Assembly: GCA_029547805.1 (NCBI GenBank)
Contig: JAKPOP010000008.1
Span: 62,001-126,000, forward strand
Source of the DNA: Deltaproteobacteria bacterium
GTDB taxonomy: Bacteria > Myxococcota_A > UBA9042 > DTJE01
Direction: 5' to 3'
DNA length: 64,000 bases
The position numbers were made by a program, and so were the translations under genes. The notes under the pieces were generated by a model, which ran no database searches, was not told the DNA's origin, and saw only the letters and a program-made list of their open reading frames with translations. Below, in pieces: positions 15,729 to 23,559 of the stretch. The stretch's first letter is position 1. Each line of letters opens with the position of its first letter.

Positions 15729-18700
15729 GTGAGTCGCCATTCATGCTGGCAGCCGTCGGCAGCATTCTGGGTCGGCATCGTGGCCCCTGCCACGGCCCTG
15801 GCCCTGGACTTCGCCATCCCCGGTCGCATCGACGTGTACCGGGACCTTCCGGCAGAGAATGAGTCGCCCCTGGACCAGGTCGTCGGGATGGACAGACCCG
15901 GCGCCGAGGGGCACTACCTGCTCTATAGCCAGTCCGGCGGGGCCGAGTGCGTCTCGAAGGACCGCCGGACGCGAATCCCGGTCTGGCCCAGCGGGGGGAT
16001 CGACCGGGCCATGCGGAAGCCTACCGTTGCGGCGGACAGTGACGTCGTCTACGCGGACCAGCGGTACTACCAGGGGACCCAGTACAACCGGGACGGTTTC
16101 GACGTGTTCCGGTTCCGTTGCACCGATCCCCTGAAGCAGTCGGGCAACCTGTCCTATCTGGACCCTTCCAGGGTGCGCCTGTCCTATGACCCCGCCTTCA
16201 CGGAGTTCGAACCCGTCGGGCCCATGATCGCCTGGGACCGCAGGGTGTGCGTGGTGCGCCGCGATGCCATCGGATGTGCCTCGCTGGACGATCCGCAGCC
16301 CACCCTGCGGACCCTGGTGACGGCGAAGGAGGTGGCGGCAGGAATCGCCCACCCGCCCTTCTATGACGTCCCGGACTGGGACTGGAGCATGGGCACCCAG
16401 TCCACGTTCCAGGACCTCTTTCCAGGCCAGTACGCCTTCCAGGACCAGCCCTGGGGTTTCCATGCCGCGGTGGCGTTGCCGGACGGGGGCATCGTGGTGT
16501 TGCTGAAGAGCGAGTTCCAGGAGCCGCTTCCGGCCCGGGCGGCCTACCTGCTGCGCCTGGAGCCCGATGGGCGGATCCGGGAGGTCCTGCATGGACCATC
16601 CACCGAGTGGCGGATGTCCCGCGCCGTGATCCAATCGCAAACCAATGCCCGCTTCCCCTTGCTGGGGGTGACCGGCCTGGCCTGGGACCCGGAACGGAAG
16701 GCCGTCTGGATCTGGCCCCTGATGCAGTGGGAGTGGACCTCCCAGAAGTCCTTCGGAGAGTTCGGGGAGGCCATTCCTGGCTGGGGGGGGACCGGGGCCC
16801 TCGCGATCCGGTTGGACCCCTTTGGTCTCTTCTATCTGCCGTTGTCGGCGGCCCTGGTGGACTCCGCCTATGAACGCATCCGGACCGATCGGGCACAGGC
16901 CAACGTCGTGCCGGACCTGCGGGAGTTCGTTCTGCTGGACGGAAACCGGGCCCGGATCGCCCACGGCCGTCCCACCAACGAGACCTTCGTGAGGTGGGAT
17001 CCCGACAGCCTGGATCGAGACCAGGACGGGCTGTCCTCCCTGGAGGAGGCGGCCCTGGGGACCGACGACTGGCGATGGGACAGCGACGGGGACGGCATCG
17101 CCGACGGTGTCGAAGCAGGCCTTGGAAGGGATCCGACACGGGACGAGGGCTACCTGGCCGACCGGGCCTTTGACGATGACCCGGCTGGTCTTGCCGAATC
17201 CCCCTGGTTTGCCACCTTCCAGTTGCCCGAGGCGATGCCCGCCTGGGTGGGCCAGAAGCATTTCGCGTCCAATCCCGGCATGAACGGGCCGTTCTGCATC
17301 GACCGGACATGCCATTTCCGGGACGGAACGGCCCTCACCCTCCCCCATGAGGTGCGCGCGGTGTCGCTGGACGGGCGGTGGGCCGTCGATTCCGGAGGAG
17401 CCATGCGCACCGACCTCTGGACCGGCCAGACGACCCCGTGGCTGGACCCACCATTCGACCCGGTCCGCACCGGGCTGGCCTGGTACATCGAGGATGCCGA
17501 TTCGGCCTACGTGGTCGTGGCCCCTGGCAATGTGGCCTTCCGCGACGTTGTCCACATTGACGGTCAGGGGCAGAGGAGGACTCTGTTCCACCTGGACCCC
17601 GAGGCCGAGGCGGCGCAGTATGCCTCCCTGCCGGACCCGGGACCCTATCCGGCGCCCCATCGCGGGGCCTCCTCCTTGTGGCCCATCGGTTTCCACCAGG
17701 AGTCCGGAAGGCTCATCGTGGGTGTCCATGGGGCCTGGGAGGCCTGGATCGTGGCCCTGTCGTCAGACCATCCTCCGACGATCCTGGAGCGGGCCCAGGG
17801 CATGACCCGCCTGAACCGACACGTGGACCATGGCACCTTCGGCACGGCATGGGCCATATTGCTGGCCGGTTCCTTCCCCAACGGCATGCCCTTCCCCTGG
17901 ACCCTCCATCCCAACGGCCGCGGGGACTACCTGTCCGATCGGTGGGTCTACGGACGATGGTTCGAGGATGGTCGCCTCGGTGCGGCCCTGGACTACCTCG
18001 GGGCCGATCCCCTGCCGGCCCTGAATCTGGTCGGAGGTTTCGGAGACGTGTTGCTGGACGCCAATACCGGCAGCGAGATCGTGTCGATTCCCCGTCGGGT
18101 GGAGCCAGGGGACGTGCTGGCCCTGGGGGCGATTCCCGGGGAAGGCATGATGCTCTACCGGGTGGGGCCTCGGGGGGGGATCGCGACCCTCTGGCCGAGT
18201 GCGCGCCAGGGGTACACCTTCAATGCGATGGGGGCCTCGGCCACCGGGCGCGTCTGCCTCGTCGCCGGAGCGCCGGGGGAGGCATGTCCCGAAGGCTGCG
18301 TGGCCGAGTTCTCGCCCTCCGAGGAATCCCGAATCCCCGACGTGCTGACCGGCCTCATCACCGGGCGCGATTACAGGGACTGTGCCTACGCCGATGACGA
18401 TACGCTGCTCCTGTGGCGCGTGCAGGCTGGCGTGCCGGCGGAGGAGGCCTCCCGGCTGGAACGCTGGCGACGGCAGGGACCGAACTTCGTGAAGGAGGCC
18501 GAAGAGGTGGTGACGGAGATCGTCTCGCCACAGGGTCTTGCCGAGGGACCCGATGGGCCCTCCTTCGTTCCCGGGGACCAGTCCGTGTGGGTCCGGATGG
18601 ACGATGGAAGCACTGTGGAACTCTCGAACCGGAGCGACGGACCTTTCCTGCCGCGACTGGCAAGTGAACTGTCCCTCAACGGCCTCTGGGTGAAGGATGC

Positions 18701-19103
18701 GGTGGCCCGCCCCGACGGGTTCGTCATCGCACTGGTCTCAGTGCTGTCGTCCCAGGTCTATCCGGAAGGAAACTACCTGGTCGCCTACCGGCCCGACCAG
18801 GACCGGCTCGCTCGGGTTCTTCGCTATGGGGCAGGGGAAGGGATCGCAGCCATCGCCCGGGTGCCGGGCGGGGTCGGACGGAACCCCTGGGGCGACGCGG
18901 TGCTTCCCGTGGGGAGTGGCGTTGACCCGGGGCCGGGGGAGACGGCGCCTCTCGGTCCCGAGGTGCCGTCCTTCGGTCCGGGGCAACCGGTCGCGACCTC
19001 CAGGTCCGGGTGTCGGGCCGGCCCCTCGCCGGTGCCCCTCCCGGTGTTCCTGCTGCTCCTGTGGGGGCCGTGGTGGGCCTGGCGGCGCCTGCGGGCAGGA
19101 TGA
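15729..19103 (+). CDS. Large secreted protein with MYXO-CTERM-like anchor
   Basis: A 1124-residue exported protein. GTG at 15729 is chosen because GAGGAGG lies 6-7 bases upstream; an in-frame TTG at 15714 would overlap the preceding stop. The signal peptide ends ALALDF. The body is rich in Trp, Asp and Gly and resembles a repeat or propeller of unknown family. Around residues 425-470 a thrombospondin type-3-like calcium segment is seen (DRDQDGLSSLEEAALGTDDW, then DSDGDGIADGVEAGLGRD). The last 32 residues are SGC, a hydrophobic helix with PVFLLLLWGPWWAW, and RRLR, the layout of a MYXO-CTERM sorting signal. No catalytic motif was found, and no specific function is proposed. Confidence 0.82.
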   Translation: MSRHSCWQPSAAFWVGIVAPATALALDFAIPGRIDVYRDLPAENESPLDQVVGMDRPGAEGHYLLYSQSGGAECVSKDRRTRIPVWPSGGIDRAMRKPTVAADSDVVYADQRYYQGTQYNRDGFDVFRFRCTDPLKQSGNLSYLDPSRVRLSYDPAFTEFEPVGPMIAWDRRVCVVRRDAIGCASLDDPQPTLRTLVTAKEVAAGIAHPPFYDVPDWDWSMGTQSTFQDLFPGQYAFQDQPWGFHAAVALPDGGIVVLLKSEFQEPLPARAAYLLRLEPDGRIREVLHGPSTEWRMSRAVIQSQTNARFPLLGVTGLAWDPERKAVWIWPLMQWEWTSQKSFGEFGEAIPGWGGTGALAIRLDPFGLFYLPLSAALVDSAYERIRTDRAQANVVPDLREFVLLDGNRARIAHGRPTNETFVRWDPDSLDRDQDGLSSLEEAALGTDDWRWDSDGDGIADGVEAGLGRDPTRDEGYLADRAFDDDPAGLAESPWFATFQLPEAMPAWVGQKHFASNPGMNGPFCIDRTCHFRDGTALTLPHEVRAVSLDGRWAVDSGGAMRTDLWTGQTTPWLDPPFDPVRTGLAWYIEDADSAYVVVAPGNVAFRDVVHIDGQGQRRTLFHLDPEAEAAQYASLPDPGPYPAPHRGASSLWPIGFHQESGRLIVGVHGAWEAWIVALSSDHPPTILERAQGMTRLNRHVDHGTFGTAWAILLAGSFPNGMPFPWTLHPNGRGDYLSDRWVYGRWFEDGRLGAALDYLGADPLPALNLVGGFGDVLLDANTGSEIVSIPRRVEPGDVLALGAIPGEGMMLYRVGPRGGIATLWPSARQGYTFNAMGASATGRVCLVAGAPGEACPEGCVAEFSPSEESRIPDVLTGLITGRDYRDCAYADDDTLLLWRVQAGVPAEEASRLERWRRQGPNFVKEAEEVVTEIVSPQGLAEGPDGPSFVPGDQSVWVRMDDGSTVELSNRSDGPFLPRLASELSLNGLWVKDAVARPDGFVIALVSVLSSQVYPEGNYLVAYRPDQDRLARVLRYGAGEGIAAIARVPGGVGRNPWGDAVLPVGSGVDPGPGETAPLGPEVPSFGPGQPVATSRSGCRAGPSPVPLPVFLLLLWGPWWAWRRLRAG
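19005..19103 (+). other. MYXO-CTERM-like sorting tail (coding)
   Basis: The segment encodes a Cys in SGC, a hydrophobic helix and a terminal Arg cluster. This pattern defines C-terminal anchors processed by myxosortases in Myxococcota. Two further proteins in the window share it (21509-21637 and 31802-31921). Confidence 0.7.
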
Positions 19104-19219
19104 CCCGGAGGTCCTCAGGGCGTCTCCCCTCGGGGATGCCGGGCAAGACCCGACGGGCCTGGGAATCCGGTCCAGGTCGCGTGAGTTCCGTTTCAGGGAG
19201 GGGGGACGGTGGGCCCCGG

Positions 19220-19705
19220 TCAGCCGCGCTTGGCAGCCTGGTGGTCCAGCTGAAGCAGTCCGCCCTTGCTCTCGCCCACCATCCGCAGTTTCTGGACCCA
19301 CTCGTCGGTGGTCTTCTCCTCCTCGACCTGCTCGGTGATGAACCAGTTCAGGAAGGCGATGGCCGCGTAGTCCTTCGCCTCGTGGGCCTGATCCATCATC
19401 TTCTGGAAGCACGCGGTGATGTGCTTCTCGTGGGCCAGGGCCGCCTCGAAGACCTCCAGGGCGCTCTTCCACTGATGGGGGGGCTCTGCGATGCCCTGGA
19501 GCAGGGGCTGATGCCCACGGTCCTGGACGAACTCCAGGATCTTCATCGCGTGCTTCGCCTCCTCGGTGGCCTGGACCTTCATCCAGTGGGCGAAGCCCTG
19601 GAGATTCTGGTTCTCGAGCCAGGTGGACATGGAGAGATAGAGCCACGCCGAGTGGAACTCCTCGCGGATCTGGTCGTTGAAGGCCCGGAAGATCTGGTCG
19701 TTCAT
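19220..19705 (-). CDS. Non-haem ferritin
   Basis: A 161-residue four-helix protein matching bacterial ferritin (Ftn) along its length. Ferroxidase-type ligands are visible as E in NDQIREEFHSAWLYLSM, the ATEEAKHAMKILEF helix with Glu and His, and EEKTTDEWVQKL late in the chain. No haem-binding Met of bacterioferritin is evident. Ferritin stores iron as a mineral core in 24-subunit cages in the cytoplasm. AACCAGGAGG lies upstream of the ATG. It is monocistronic, convergent with the MYXO-CTERM gene, and separated from the next minus-strand gene by about 120 bases. Confidence 0.95.
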   Translation of the reverse strand: MNDQIFRAFNDQIREEFHSAWLYLSMSTWLENQNLQGFAHWMKVQATEEAKHAMKILEFVQDRGHQPLLQGIAEPPHQWKSALEVFEAALAHEKHITACFQKMMDQAHEAKDYAAIAFLNWFITEQVEEEKTTDEWVQKLRMVGESKGGLLQLDHQAAKRG

Positions 19706-19828
19706 GGGGAACCTCCTGGTTTTCAGAAAGACCTGTGAGGGAACGAAGCACCGAGGCTCAAGATAAGGCGCGCAGGGAAAATGGGAAGGGGGATCCGGGC
19801 CGGGGCGACCGGGAGTGGTCCGCCGGCA

Positions 19829-20386
19829 TCAGTTGGTCGGGATCTCGATGACCTCGTTCACCTCGCTGGAGATGCGCAGTTCGAAGGGCAGCGTGGCGCC
19901 GCTCCCGGCGTAGCCCCGGGCCCGGGCGAACCACCACCGTCGGGACCCGTCCCGGATCCAGGGGCCCTGGGGGCTCGGGGGCGGGACCGTGTCCCCTGGG
20001 GCCCATCCGATGGTCACGTACTGGAACCAGGTGTCGGGCGTGGTCGGGGAGATGCCCAGGGCGCAGAAGCCCTGGATGGCCTGGTTGGGCGGATTCGTGC
20101 AGTCCCAGCTGGTCATGCCGCCGAGCCACGGGTAGGGGATGTAGGGCATCGGGTCCGGGTAGAAGGAGTCCGGCGTGGGGCCCGTGTCCACGTACCGGGA
20201 GTAGGTCATGAAGTAGGTCTCCTGCTTCATCTTGATGTCCATCAGGAAGGCCACCGCCTCCCCGGTCCGGGCCTTCCGGAGGTAGGACTTGTACGAGAAC
20301 AGGGCCACGGTGGCCAGGACCCCGAGGATCACGACCACCATCATCAGTTCGATCAGCGTGAATCCGCCCCTGAGATGCCTGTTCAT
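19829..20386 (-). CDS. Type IV pilin-like protein
   Basis: A 185-residue protein with a class III signal: short positive leader MNRHLRGG, cleavage before FTLIELMMVVVILGVLATVA, and the conserved Glu five residues into the mature protein. The globular part has one Cys pair (about residues 100-115) and an unusual run of Trp and Pro near the C-terminus (PWIRDGSRRWWFARARGYAG). The ATG at 20386 follows GGAGGCGGTCACC and is preferred over an upstream in-frame ATG. No pilus assembly gene is nearby, so it may be a minor or orphan pilin, or a secretion pseudopilin. Confidence 0.88.
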   Translation of the reverse strand: MNRHLRGGFTLIELMMVVVILGVLATVALFSYKSYLRKARTGEAVAFLMDIKMKQETYFMTYSRYVDTGPTPDSFYPDPMPYIPYPWLGGMTSWDCTNPPNQAIQGFCALGISPTTPDTWFQYVTIGWAPGDTVPPPSPQGPWIRDGSRRWWFARARGYAGSGATLPFELRISSEVNEVIEIPTN

Positions 20387-20471
20387 GGTGACCGCCTCCA
20401 TGCCCGCCGGATCCAAGCATACGGGAAGGGCCGAGGCAGGGTCAATCGACCGGGGTCCGGGCGACGGCTGG

Positions 20472-21509
20472 CTACAGGCAGGTCCACCGGTCCCGGGGGA
20501 AGACCCGGCTCACCGGCGGCGCCTGGGGGGCCAGGACATGGATCGTGCGGCGATTGCGGGCCTCGGGGGTCTCGTCGGGGGTCGGCACCGCCAGGGCATC
20601 CTCCCCGAATCCCTGGTAGCAGGCCCGGACGTGCAGTCCGTGGGCCAGGAACCAGGAGGCGATGGCCCGGGCCCGGCGGTCCGACAGGTCCTGGTTGGAC
20701 TCCCGGCTGCCCACCGTGTCGGTGTAGCCCCCGATGTAGAGCCGGGCCTTCAGTTCGCTGCCGAACTTCGCCAGGGCCTCGTGGACCCGCTGGAGGGTTC
20801 GTTCCAGTTTCGGGGCCTCCTCGGGGCGGATGTCGGCCTTGCCGAACTCGAAGGTCACCTCCTCGTGGGGGACCTCGATGAAGAAGGGCTGGATCTCCAC
20901 CCCGTTGTAGAAGCCGTCGGGGTCGTGGACCCGCAGCGAGATGGAGGTGATGGCCGGGAGTCCCGCAGGGAAGGTGACGGTGACCGGGACGCCGGGTTCC
21001 GAGGGGCGGTCCTCCTCGGCCTGATGCAGGACCTTGCCCTCCTCGCCGCGGACCGTGATCGAGACCCGGGCAATGGCCTCCGAGGGGGTGAACACGATGC
21101 GTCCCTCCTCGAGGTCCACCGTGTCCTTCGAGAGGGCGATCTGGAGGGGGCGGGCCACCACGACCGGGATCTCGAAGACCTCCGGCTCCTTCAGGGCCCG
21201 GGACCGGACCTCCAGCCGGGCGGTCCAGTGGCCGGGCGTCGCCGGCAGCGGAACCTCCCGGGAGGCGCCCATGCCCAGGTTGCCCAGGCGCATGGCCTTG
21301 CCGGTGCCGTCAGCCAGCGTGACCCGCACCGTGACGTCCTGGAGCGGGCGCAGGGCCGTCAGGACCACCGTCGGGCGGCCCTGTCCCGCCAGCACCCGGG
21401 TCTGGCCCGAGATCTCGATGGCCGGGTCTTCCTGGGCTCGGGCCTCCTGGGTGCTCCCGATCACCAGGGGGATGACCCACAGGGCCCAAGGCCAGCCATG
21501 CCGTGTCAT
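20472..21509 (-). CDS. Exported OmpA-domain protein
   Basis: A 345-residue protein with a signal peptide (MTRHGWPWALWVIPLVIGS, cleavage after ARA). Residues about 30-215 form Ig-like beta domains, and residues about 225-330 an OmpA/MotB peptidoglycan-binding domain: VTFEFGKADIRPEEAPKL, then YIGGYTDTVGSRESNQDLS and DRRARAIASWFLAHG. The OmpA domain normally binds diaminopimelate of peptidoglycan in the periplasm. Its ATG overlaps the TGA of the matrixin gene (ATGA, 4 bases), implying translational coupling and a shared task at the envelope. Confidence 0.9.
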   Translation of the reverse strand: MTRHGWPWALWVIPLVIGSTQEARAQEDPAIEISGQTRVLAGQGRPTVVLTALRPLQDVTVRVTLADGTGKAMRLGNLGMGASREVPLPATPGHWTARLEVRSRALKEPEVFEIPVVVARPLQIALSKDTVDLEEGRIVFTPSEAIARVSITVRGEEGKVLHQAEEDRPSEPGVPVTVTFPAGLPAITSISLRVHDPDGFYNGVEIQPFFIEVPHEEVTFEFGKADIRPEEAPKLERTLQRVHEALAKFGSELKARLYIGGYTDTVGSRESNQDLSDRRARAIASWFLAHGLHVRACYQGFGEDALAVPTPDETPEARNRRTIHVLAPQAPPVSRVFPRDRWTCL

Positions 21510-22333
21510 GGTGTCCTCCCGATGTCGTCCAGGTTCCGGCCGGCGGGGGCCGGGCGCCGTCGGCGGACCCACCACAGACCAGCCATCAGCAGGGCGATCC
21601 CGAATCCCGAAGACCGGGCGGAGGCGTCGCAGCCTCCCGAGGACGACTCGGGGTCCGGAACGCCGCAGGCCCCGTCCTCGCTCCACGGCTGGGCATACAG
21701 GGTGCAGATCCCCTCCCGGTCGTCCGCCTCCAGGGTCCGCTTGGCCACCTCCCCCGAGGGGGCCGAGAAGCACATGGTCGGGGCGTCGGGACGCTGGCAG
21801 CCCTCGGTCGAGTGGTCCAGGGCCAGCACGTGGCCGAACTCGTGGGTCAGGGTGTTCTGGATGTCCATGTCCCGGAGGGCCCCGGTGGTGCCGAAGCGGA
21901 AGTCCCCGTCGTTGACCTCCAGCGCGAAACTGTTCACGGCCCCGGTCCGGGTGTCGTAGAGGATGGTCGTCAGGGCGATGACCCCCGGGACCTTGCCGTC
22001 GCCGGTGCGCCAGGCCTCCGCCTCCTCGAAGAGGACCAGGTTGTTCGCGGACTGGTGGGGCGGATCTCCCTGGAAGGGCGGGACGCCCTGGACGCCGCCG
22101 CCCTCGACCAGCCGGGGATGGGGGCAATCGATGGCGTTCCAGGCCTGGAGGCTGGCCCGGATGGCCCCTTCGGCCTCCGTGGCCGGGACGTCATTGCAGA
22201 GGGCCTGGTCCCAGAAGACCGGGACCTCCTCGCAATACCATCGCAGGGGGGTCTGGTCCGGGAGCCGGTACCACGTGTAGCCGGTCTGGAGCCAGGCCGC
22301 CAGCACCAGCACAGCGCATCGGGTGCGGGTCAT
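21506..22333 (-). CDS. Matrixin-type zinc metalloprotease with MYXO-CTERM-like anchor
   Basis: A 275-residue exported protease. After a signal peptide (MTRTRCAVLVLAAWLQTG) comes a domain with the metzincin zinc motif HEFGHVLALDH (HExGHxxxxDH), followed by a TMCFSAPSG segment that supplies the Met-turn. The prodomain is short or absent. The tail is GGC, a hydrophobic helix GFGIALLMAGLWWV, and RRRR, matching a MYXO-CTERM-like anchor, with about 15 residues beyond it. Both ends overlap neighbours by four bases (ATGA): its start overlaps the upstream gene's stop and its stop overlaps the OmpA-domain gene's start. Substrate is unknown. Confidence 0.9.
   Translation of the reverse strand: MTRTRCAVLVLAAWLQTGYTWYRLPDQTPLRWYCEEVPVFWDQALCNDVPATEAEGAIRASLQAWNAIDCPHPRLVEGGGVQGVPPFQGDPPHQSANNLVLFEEAEAWRTGDGKVPGVIALTTILYDTRTGAVNSFALEVNDGDFRFGTTGALRDMDIQNTLTHEFGHVLALDHSTEGCQRPDAPTMCFSAPSGEVAKRTLEADDREGICTLYAQPWSEDGACGVPDPESSSGGCDASARSSGFGIALLMAGLWWVRRRRPAPAGRNLDDIGRTP
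21509..21637 (-). other. MYXO-CTERM-like sorting tail (coding)
   Basis: This is the C-terminal coding segment of the matrixin gene. It encodes GGCDASARSS, a 15-residue hydrophobic helix and four consecutive Arg, followed by about 15 more residues, longer than the usual end after the Arg cluster. Confidence 0.65.
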
Positions 22334-22905
22334 CGTCCCGCCTCCCGGAGCGATCGCAGGGCCTGACGCAGTTCCTCCAGCGTTGCCGGGAGGGGCGGGA
22401 GGTCGAGGCCGTCGGGGACCGCAAGCCCCCGGAGGTCCCGGTGCAGCACCGTCCGGTCCGGCAGATGGCGCACCGTCAAAACGCCCGCCGCGAGGGCGAC
22501 CGGCAGGTACCGGGCCACCAGCGACGGGGGACCCGGGCGGGCCAGGAACAGCACGACCTCCTGGCCGCGGGTCAGGTCGGGGGTTCCCGGCACCCGCTGT
22601 CCCTGGCCGTCCAGTTCCCCGCCGGGCCAGAGGACGGACACCGTCTCCGGCGCGTCGCCCTGCAGGGACTCCCGGACCTGTACCACGGCCTCGGTCACGA
22701 GTCGTCCGGAGGACTCTCGGAAGGTCTGAAGGGTCTGGACCTCTCCCCGGACGACGAGGTCCGATGCCAGGGACATCATGGTCAGGTCCCAGGGGGCCAC
22801 CGTGGTCGCCCGGAGAGACACCGGTACCAGCATGATCGCGATCCCCATCATCGCCGGCAGGAGACGTCCCACCCCATCCTCCGGGGCTGCGGCCCGGCGA
22901 AGCAT
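22330..22905 (-). CDS. Exported protein of unknown function, first gene of a coupled operon
   Basis: A protein of up to 191 residues. The hydrophobic segment PAMMGIAIMLVPVSLRA is a signal peptide or anchor. The body begins TTVAPWDLTMMSLASDLVVRGEV, a pattern seen in exported proteins that precede matrixin-like proteases, followed by beta-rich sequence (VVQVRESLQGDAPETVSVLWPGG). The first ATG at 22905 lacks a good ribosome binding site. A GTG at 22872 after GGAGGATGGG is an attractive alternative and would give a cleaner signal peptide. The stop overlaps the next start by ATGA. The family was not recognised with certainty and no activity is claimed. Confidence 0.72.
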   Translation of the reverse strand: MLRRAAAPEDGVGRLLPAMMGIAIMLVPVSLRATTVAPWDLTMMSLASDLVVRGEVQTLQTFRESSGRLVTEAVVQVRESLQGDAPETVSVLWPGGELDGQGQRVPGTPDLTRGQEVVLFLARPGPPSLVARYLPVALAAGVLTVRHLPDRTVLHRDLRGLAVPDGLDLPPLPATLEELRQALRSLREAGR

Positions 22906-22989
22906 ACCAGAAAGGACCGGACGGTTCCTCGGGGCATGTCGTCAGAAGACCGGGCCCGGGCGGTCCCCCAGGCAGCGGCCTGCGTCGGA

Positions 22990-23018
22990 TTGACGGTCGG
23001 CGGTCCCGGGGCAATACT
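22990..23018 (+). promoter_or_regulatory. Sigma-70-type promoter of the LEA14-like gene
   Basis: TTGACG (22990-22995), a 17-base spacer and AATACT (23013-23018) lie 30 bases before the ATG at 23049. This is one of the best promoter matches in the window. Confidence 0.65.
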
Positions 23019-23048
23019 GGAGCCGACGCCTGCCGGGAGGGAGCGGAG

Positions 23049-23510
23049 ATGTCCAGGAGAATCGGGGTCGGGATCGTGGCCTTGCTGGTACTGGGCCTTG
23101 GGACGGGGTGCAACGCCCTTCAGAAGCGCCTGGCCTTCGCCAACACCCGCTTCGAACTGAAGTCCGTCGGGCTCCGGTCGGTGGACCTCTCGGGGGTCAC
23201 CTTCGAGGTGCGCCTGGAGGTCTTCAACCCGAACGACATCGCTGCGCTGCTGGACGGAATGAACGTCGATTTCGGACTCGACGGGCGATCGCTGGTGTCG
23301 ATGAGTTCGACCCAGCGGGTGAACGTCCCGGCCCGGGAGCGCCGGGCCATGTCCCTGGACCTCCGGGTGGGGATCTCGACCATCGCCGGGATGCTGCAGC
23401 ACGTGCGATCGGCGGTCCCCAAGACCTATCATGTCCGGGGAGTCGCCTTCTTCGACACCGACATCGGGCGGTTCGACGTCCCGGTGAACCTCACGGGCCA
23501 GTTCCGCTAG
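23049..23510 (+). CDS. LEA14/WHy-domain lipoprotein
   Basis: A 153-residue lipoprotein with signal MSRRIGVGIVALLVLGLGTG and the lipidated Cys at about 21. The rest matches the LEA type 2 (WHy) fold: SVGLRSVDLSGVTFEVRLEVFNPNDIAALLDGMNVDFGLDG, with the typical NPN turn, then a second strand pair ending FDVPVNLTGQFR. In plants and bacteria this single-domain beta-sandwich is linked to stress tolerance, but in Gram-negative bacteria the role of lipid-anchored copies is not defined. A GGGAGGGAGCGGAG ribosome binding site and a strong promoter precede it. The GH92 gene follows after 49 bases. Confidence 0.85.
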   Translation: MSRRIGVGIVALLVLGLGTGCNALQKRLAFANTRFELKSVGLRSVDLSGVTFEVRLEVFNPNDIAALLDGMNVDFGLDGRSLVSMSSTQRVNVPARERRAMSLDLRVGISTIAGMLQHVRSAVPKTYHVRGVAFFDTDIGRFDVPVNLTGQFR

Positions 23511-23513
23511 ACT
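23508..23513 (+). promoter_or_regulatory. Candidate -10 element before the GH92 gene
   Basis: TAGACT overlaps the stop codon of the LEA14-like gene and lies in the context GCTAGACT, the same octamer found before the MFS gene at 30366. A convincing -35 is missing, so the call rests on the repeated octamer. Confidence 0.35.
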
Positions 23514-23559
23514 ACCGCTCGCCCGGGGACCTGCCTGCGGACCAATGCAAGGAGCGCTC

